A stretch of DNA of 64,000 nt from positions 1 through 64,000 of the forward strand of contig JAYTOI010000020.1 of the NCBI GenBank assembly GCA_043747875.1. The letters run 5' to 3'. Origin of the DNA: CADEED01 sp043747875. Its GTDB lineage: Bacteria; Pseudomonadota; Gammaproteobacteria; Steroidobacterales; Steroidobacteraceae. The position numbers were made by a program, and so were the translations under genes. Below are positions 60,725 through 64,000 of this stretch, piece by piece. The notes below the pieces were generated by a model that was not told the origin of the DNA, did not search any database, and saw nothing but the letters and a program-made list of their open reading frames with translations. Each line of letters starts with the position of its first letter. Within the stretch, counting starts at the first letter, position 1.

Positions 60725-61383
60725 GTCGCCGTCTCCGCGACGGACAGCGCCGCCTTGAGCTTGCTTACCGCGTAGCGCAAGCGGCTCTTCGCCGTCTCGG
60801 TGCCGACACCAGTCACGCGCGCGATCTCCTCGAGGGACAAATCCGACTCCTCGTGCAGTAGATAGACGTCGCGTTGATCGGGCGGCAACGTCGCGAGCGC
60901 TGCGCGATAGCGGCGGGTCACATCGTCCCGTTCGAGCCTCGCATCGGGCCGCGTGTCCTCGGCGGCCGGCAGCAGATCCGCCGCGTCGGCATCGTCGATG
61001 TTCGCTCCGGTGGGCCGCGATTTCATGCGTCGGCAATGATCGATGAAGCAATTGTGAGCAAGCGTGAATAGGAACGTGCGGAATTTGGCGCGCGGTTCGT
61101 AACGCGCGCGGTTCACGATGACGCGGCTCCACACTTCCTGGAACAGGTCGTTCGCGACTTCGCCGTCGCGCGCCTGACGCATCAGATAGCGATACAGAGC
61201 TGCTCGATGCCGTGCATACAAAATCTCGAAAGCGCGCAGGTCGCCGTTTGCGTAAGCGATCATGAGCTGCGCATCGTCGTCGTCGGTCACGAAGCGGACT
61301 GTACGCGTCGCGCGTGGGCGCGCGAAGCGCGGCTCGGAATCCGAAGTAGTGAGGCCGTCCATCGTGATGGCCACCGCGTTCAC
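60721..61383 (-). CDS. ECF-subfamily RNA polymerase sigma factor
   Basis: 220 residues from a GTG. Sigma region 2 (about 40-110): FEILYARHRAALYRYLMRQ and NDLFQEVWSRVIVNRARY then FRTFLFTLAHNCFIDHCRR. Region 4 (about 150-210): LPPDQRDVYLLHEESDLSLE and EIARVTGVGTETAKSRLRYA. It directs RNA polymerase to stress or envelope genes. It overlaps both its anti-sigma (ATGA) and the small exported protein before it (GTGA), so all three should be made together. Confidence 0.92.
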   Translation of the reverse strand: MNAVAITMDGLTTSDSEPRFARPRATRTVRFVTDDDDAQLMIAYANGDLRAFEILYARHRAALYRYLMRQARDGEVANDLFQEVWSRVIVNRARYEPRAKFRTFLFTLAHNCFIDHCRRMKSRPTGANIDDADAADLLPAAEDTRPDARLERDDVTRRYRAALATLPPDQRDVYLLHEESDLSLEEIARVTGVGTETAKSRLRYAVSKLKAALSVAETAT

Positions 61384-61598
61384 GGCCGCACCACCTCGGC
61401 GTACTTTTCCTCGTATTGATGGCTGTTCAGCGCATAGATCTGGAACCGCGGCGCGAAATTTGGCAGCGGCGCCGGCGCGTTTACGCAGGTACTTGCCGCG
61501 ACGGCGCGTCCGGTTGGCATCTCGTTGGCAATCCAGCCAGCCGCCAAAGCCCCGTGTGCCACCACAATTCCAAATAAAAACAGTAGTTTAGATCTCAT
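61380..61598 (-). CDS. Small exported protein heading the sigma operon
   Basis: 72 residues with a signal peptide (MRSKLLFLFGIVVAHGALA). The mature 53 residues contain a single cysteine (STCVNAP) and a C-terminal half rich in Tyr and Asn. AGGAG sits 6 bases before the ATG. The stop overlaps the sigma factor GTG, so translation is coupled. No family recognised; a sensor or target of the sigma/anti-sigma pair is a possible role. Confidence 0.7.
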   Translation of the reverse strand: MRSKLLFLFGIVVAHGALAAGWIANEMPTGRAVAASTCVNAPAPLPNFAPRFQIYALNSHQYEEKYAEVVRP

Positions 61599-61680
61599 CT
61601 TGGCTCCTGCGCGGTTTCCCAGCTTCAGAGATAACAACGCGGCAACCAGAATTTTTGGGTTAGGGGCTTGTTTCTGAACT

Positions 61681-61704
61681 GGTGTTGTAGTTATATATAA
61701 CACC
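61681..61704 (+). promoter_or_regulatory. Palindromic operator of the GntR-ABC operon
   Basis: GGTGTT-N12-AACACC with further symmetric TA steps in the AT-rich centre, 63 bases before the small protein gene and inside the divergent region 61599-61766. YtrA-type GntR repressors bind comparable spaced palindromes near their own operon, so this is the likely autoregulatory site. Confidence 0.55.
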
Positions 61705-61766
61705 AACACGTAGGGCGAATCACAAAGGGTGAGGCGCCGTGAATCAGAGAGCCGAAGGAGAAGAAC

Positions 61767-61928
61767 ATGTTGACGCTGAACCTCAAGAAAATTTTTGCAA
61801 GTGCCGCCGCCGCGCTGGTGCTCACACTGGTAATGAGCTGGACTTTCGTCGACTCCACGCGGGTCGTGCACGGCACGAGCACCGGCAGCCACGGCCTCGT
61901 GGCGGCCGTGAGTGCTCTGGTACGCTAG
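61767..61928 (+). CDS. Small membrane or exported protein heading the GntR-ABC operon
   Basis: 53 residues with AAGGAG 8 bases before the ATG. Lysine-containing start (MLTLNLKKIFASAAAALVLT), one membrane helix (about 9-27), then a short polar tail (SWTFVDSTRVVHGTSTG). It may be a signal-peptide-bearing peptide or a single-pass protein. Located 17 bases before the GntR gene, in the position where related operons carry a short membrane protein. No function known. Confidence 0.65.
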   Translation: MLTLNLKKIFASAAAALVLTLVMSWTFVDSTRVVHGTSTGSHGLVAAVSALVR

Positions 61929-61945
61929 GTCACCGGAGCACTCTG

Positions 61946-62368
61946 ATGGACCCGCAGTGGGACGACGGTCAGCCGATCTATAAACAGCTGCGTGATCGGG
62001 TGGTCGCGATGATCCTCGAGGGTGTCCTCAAAGAGGGTGATCCGTTGCCCTCGGTCCGCGCCGTAGCGGCCGAATTTCGTCTCAACCCGCTCACTGTTCT
62101 CAAGGGATATCAGCAACTCGTCGATGAGCAGCTGGTAGAGAAAAAGCGCGGGCGCGGAATGTTCGTCAATGTCGGGGCGCGTCAGGCGCTCATGAAGGAC
62201 GAACGGCAATATTTCCTCGAAACCGATTGGCCGAAGATCTACGCGACCATCCAGCGACTCGGCCTCGGCGTGGAAGAGCTCATGAAAATAGGTGCGCATT
62301 CGGCTCCGGTTTCCCAGCCGTTCCCGACGCGTGCCGATGCAGGCGGGGAAGATGACAGCAATAATTGA
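61946..62368 (+). CDS. GntR-family transcriptional regulator, YtrA subfamily
   Basis: 140 residues: winged helix-turn-helix (about 10-75) with QPIYKQLRDRVVAMILEGVL, GDPLPSVRAVAAEFRLNPLT and VEKKRGRGMFV, and only a short helical tail (80-140) in place of a large effector domain. This is the YtrA subfamily, which typically represses a co-transcribed ABC transporter until envelope stress. The last 17 bases overlap the ABC ATPase gene. Confidence 0.9.
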   Translation: MDPQWDDGQPIYKQLRDRVVAMILEGVLKEGDPLPSVRAVAAEFRLNPLTVLKGYQQLVDEQLVEKKRGRGMFVNVGARQALMKDERQYFLETDWPKIYATIQRLGLGVEELMKIGAHSAPVSQPFPTRADAGGEDDSNN

Positions 62369-63236
62369 AGCGCGCGGTCTCACGAAGAGCTTCGGCGACA
62401 CGCCGGTGCTTCGCGGCGTGGATCTCAACGTGGCGGCCGGACGTATCGTCGGTCTCATCGGCCCGAACGGAGCCGGTAAGACGACGGCGATCAAGGCCAT
62501 TCTCGGACTGACGTCGTTCAGTGGCGATCTCAAGGTGCTCGGTCTCGATCCGCGCACGCATCGCGACGAGCTCATGAAAGAGGTGTGCTTCATCGCGGAC
62601 GTCGCGGTGCTGCCGCGCTGGATCAAGGTTTCCCAAGCCCTCGACCTGGTCGCGGGCATACATCCACGCTTCGATCGCAAGCGCGCCGAGGAATTCCTCG
62701 CGAAGACGGACATCCGCGCCGACCGGCGCGTGCGTCAGCTTTCCAAGGGCATGGTCACGCAGCTGCATCTGGCACTGATCCTCGCCATCGACGCCCGCCT
62801 GCTGGTACTCGACGAGCCGACACTGGGTCTCGACCTGCTGTTCCGCCGCTCGTTCTACGACAACCTGCTCAACGACTACATGAACAAGGAGCGCACGATC
62901 CTCGTGACCACGCATCAGGTGGAAGAGATCGAGAACATCCTCACCGACGTGCTGTTCATCGAGCGCGGCAAGATGGTGCTCGACGCCGAGATGGAGAGTC
63001 TGGCCCAGCGCTTCACGCAGCTCACGCCGACTTCGGCCAACGTCGACAGGGCGCGTGCACTGAAGCCCTTCTGGGAGCGCGAGATCTTCGGACGCGTCGC
63101 CATGCTGTTCGACGGCCGCAACAAGGAGGAACTCGCGACGCTCGGTGAAATCCGCGCGCCGTCCGTTTCCGATTTGTTCGTCGCCATGATGCAGCCGGTG
63201 AGCGCGTCCGTCGCCGCGTCGAAGGAGGCCGCATGA
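62352..63236 (+). CDS. ABC transporter ATP-binding protein
   Basis: 294 residues (299 from the ATG at 62337). Walker A GLIGPNGAGKTTAIKA (about 34-49), signature RQLSKGMVTQLHLALILA (LSKGM in place of LSGGQ, normal for this group), Walker B LLVLDEPTLGLDLL, H-loop VTTHQVEEIEN. The C-terminal about 70 residues are a transporter-specific extension. With the permease that follows it forms an efflux or peptide-resistance type pump. Confidence 0.92.
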   Translation: MTAIIEARGLTKSFGDTPVLRGVDLNVAAGRIVGLIGPNGAGKTTAIKAILGLTSFSGDLKVLGLDPRTHRDELMKEVCFIADVAVLPRWIKVSQALDLVAGIHPRFDRKRAEEFLAKTDIRADRRVRQLSKGMVTQLHLALILAIDARLLVLDEPTLGLDLLFRRSFYDNLLNDYMNKERTILVTTHQVEEIENILTDVLFIERGKMVLDAEMESLAQRFTQLTPTSANVDRARALKPFWEREIFGRVAMLFDGRNKEELATLGEIRAPSVSDLFVAMMQPVSASVAASKEAA

Positions 63237-64000
63237 ACACCATGATCGTCCTCATCCGGCGCGAAGTGTGGGAGAACCGCTCCCTGTGGATCGTGCCGCT
63301 GGTCATCGCGGCCGTGCTGTTGCTGGCCGTGTCCGTCGGTGGCCTGCACGTGAACAACAACAACTTCTCTTTCGGCACCGGTTCGGACACGTCGGCATTC
63401 CAAGACATGTCCGAGACGGATCGGGCCATGGTTGCCGACGCCATACGGGAGCACGCAGACAAAGTGGACATCGTGTATGCGATGTCGATCTCAGCGCTTA
63501 CGACGATCGAGCTGTTCGCGATCTGCGTCGTCGTGTTCTTCTACCTGCTCGACTGCCTGCTGCAGGAGCGCAAGGACCGCAGCATCCTGTTCTGGAAGTC
63601 TATGCCGATCTCCGATGCGCAGGTCGTGATGTCCAAAGTGCTGACGGCGCTCGTGCTCGCTCCGCTATTCGTCCTGCTCGTTTCCGCAGTGCTGCAGATC
63701 CTCGTCGGAGCCGCCGTGTGGCTGCGCTTTGGCAGCACCGCGATCGGAGACTTTCTGCCGGTGTGGAAACCCGGCGTGTGGCTGGAAGTGCAGGCGGCCT
63801 GTCTGATGTTCGTGCCGACCATGGTCCTGTGGTATCTGCCGATCGCCGGCTATCTGCTGCTCGTGTCGATCTGGTCGCGACGAAATGCATTCCTGTGGGC
63901 CGTGTTGCCCTGGGCCTCGCTGTTGCTCATCGAGACGTTGCTGTCCCAGTCCCATCACGTCGCCGTCTTTCTCGGCCGCCGCTTCGCCGGCGCGCTCGAG
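63233..64000 (+). CDS. ABC transporter permease (partial, 3' end beyond the window)
   Basis: 256 codons to the window edge, no stop reached. N-terminal REVWENRSLWIVPLVIAAVL gives helix 1 (about 17-37), followed by a soluble loop (about 45-80) and at least four more helices (about 85-110, 130-155, 180-205, 215-240). KDRSILFWKSMPISDAQVV is the amphipathic segment usual for ABC-2 type permeases. ATGA overlap with the ATPase gene. Partner of the ATP-binding protein before it. Confidence 0.88.
   Translation, partial: MNTMIVLIRREVWENRSLWIVPLVIAAVLLLAVSVGGLHVNNNNFSFGTGSDTSAFQDMSETDRAMVADAIREHADKVDIVYAMSISALTTIELFAICVVVFFYLLDCLLQERKDRSILFWKSMPISDAQVVMSKVLTALVLAPLFVLLVSAVLQILVGAAVWLRFGSTAIGDFLPVWKPGVWLEVQAACLMFVPTMVLWYLPIAGYLLLVSIWSRRNAFLWAVLPWASLLLIETLLSQSHHVAVFLGRRFAGALE

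Overview
The window is about two-thirds G+C and gene-dense (roughly 93% coding by eye). Most genes are chained by ATGA/GTGA stop-start overlaps. It comes from a Gammaproteobacterium: the 3' end of the ATP synthase operon (atpD-atpC) sits close to glmU and glmS, and rimO, gspAB, fadE, bglX and a DUF3667 gene are of gammaproteobacterial type. The mix (leaderless-looking promoters, GspA/GspB, GntR(YtrA)-ABC with a small leading protein, choice-of-anchor B protein with GlyGly-CTERM-like tail) fits the Xanthomonadales/Nevskiales/Steroidobacterales side of the class. The genus cannot be fixed from sequence alone. I found no tRNA, rRNA, CRISPR array, transposase or prophage. No gap between genes exceeds 300 bases.

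Layout. 1-5686: end of the atp operon, five small or unknown genes, glmU. 5849-11899: accessory stretch of short overlapping genes (Nudix, DinB-fold, DUF1272, 2H phosphoesterase, SRPBCC, GyrI-like, GNAT, DUF488, GST), holding two decayed genes: a GNAT fused by deletion to its neighbour and an excalibur-domain remnant. 12140-15589: glmS and, convergent, rimO. 15693-21219: TonB-type protein, membrane proteins, methyltransferase, an anchored surface protein, aldo/keto reductase. 21235-28009 (minus): hybrid histidine kinase, then bglX - SMP-30 lactonase - gluconate symporter, a plausible route from glucosides and gluconolactone to gluconate uptake. 28095-33933: hexapeptide acyltransferase, dacB/CPBP protease, then a long histidine-rich CobW GTPase with a WD40 protein and an unknown protein. 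33922-41828: glycosyltransferase, M20 peptidase, Tat-exported molybdenum hydroxylase subunit, beta-CASP nuclease, nucleotide-type transporter, KTSC protein.

41883-48163 (minus) is the most unusual block: a three-gene operon encoding a degenerate receiver fused to a TonB C-terminus, a degenerate receiver fused to a Ser/Thr kinase, and a CheA-like ATPase without a CheW domain. 48385-53597: exported unknown, GNAT, gspB/gspA, DNA polymerase IV. 53609-58861: a gene remnant, DUF4399, a 26-bp tandem repeat, DUF3667 overlapping fadE, methyltransferase. 58865-64000: malate dehydrogenase; an ECF sigma factor operon (small exported protein, sigma, anti-sigma); and, divergent from it, a GntR-ABC operon that starts with a 53-residue protein, lies behind a palindromic operator and runs off the window.

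The strongest non-gene signal is a pair of over-represented words. CTATCTAC occurs 16 times on the two strands and TTGTTAGG 9 times. Both lie in all reading phases and even over stop codons, where base composition alone would predict about one copy each. A 107-bp near-perfect palindrome (36471-36577) between two convergent genes looks like a REP/MITE-type element.
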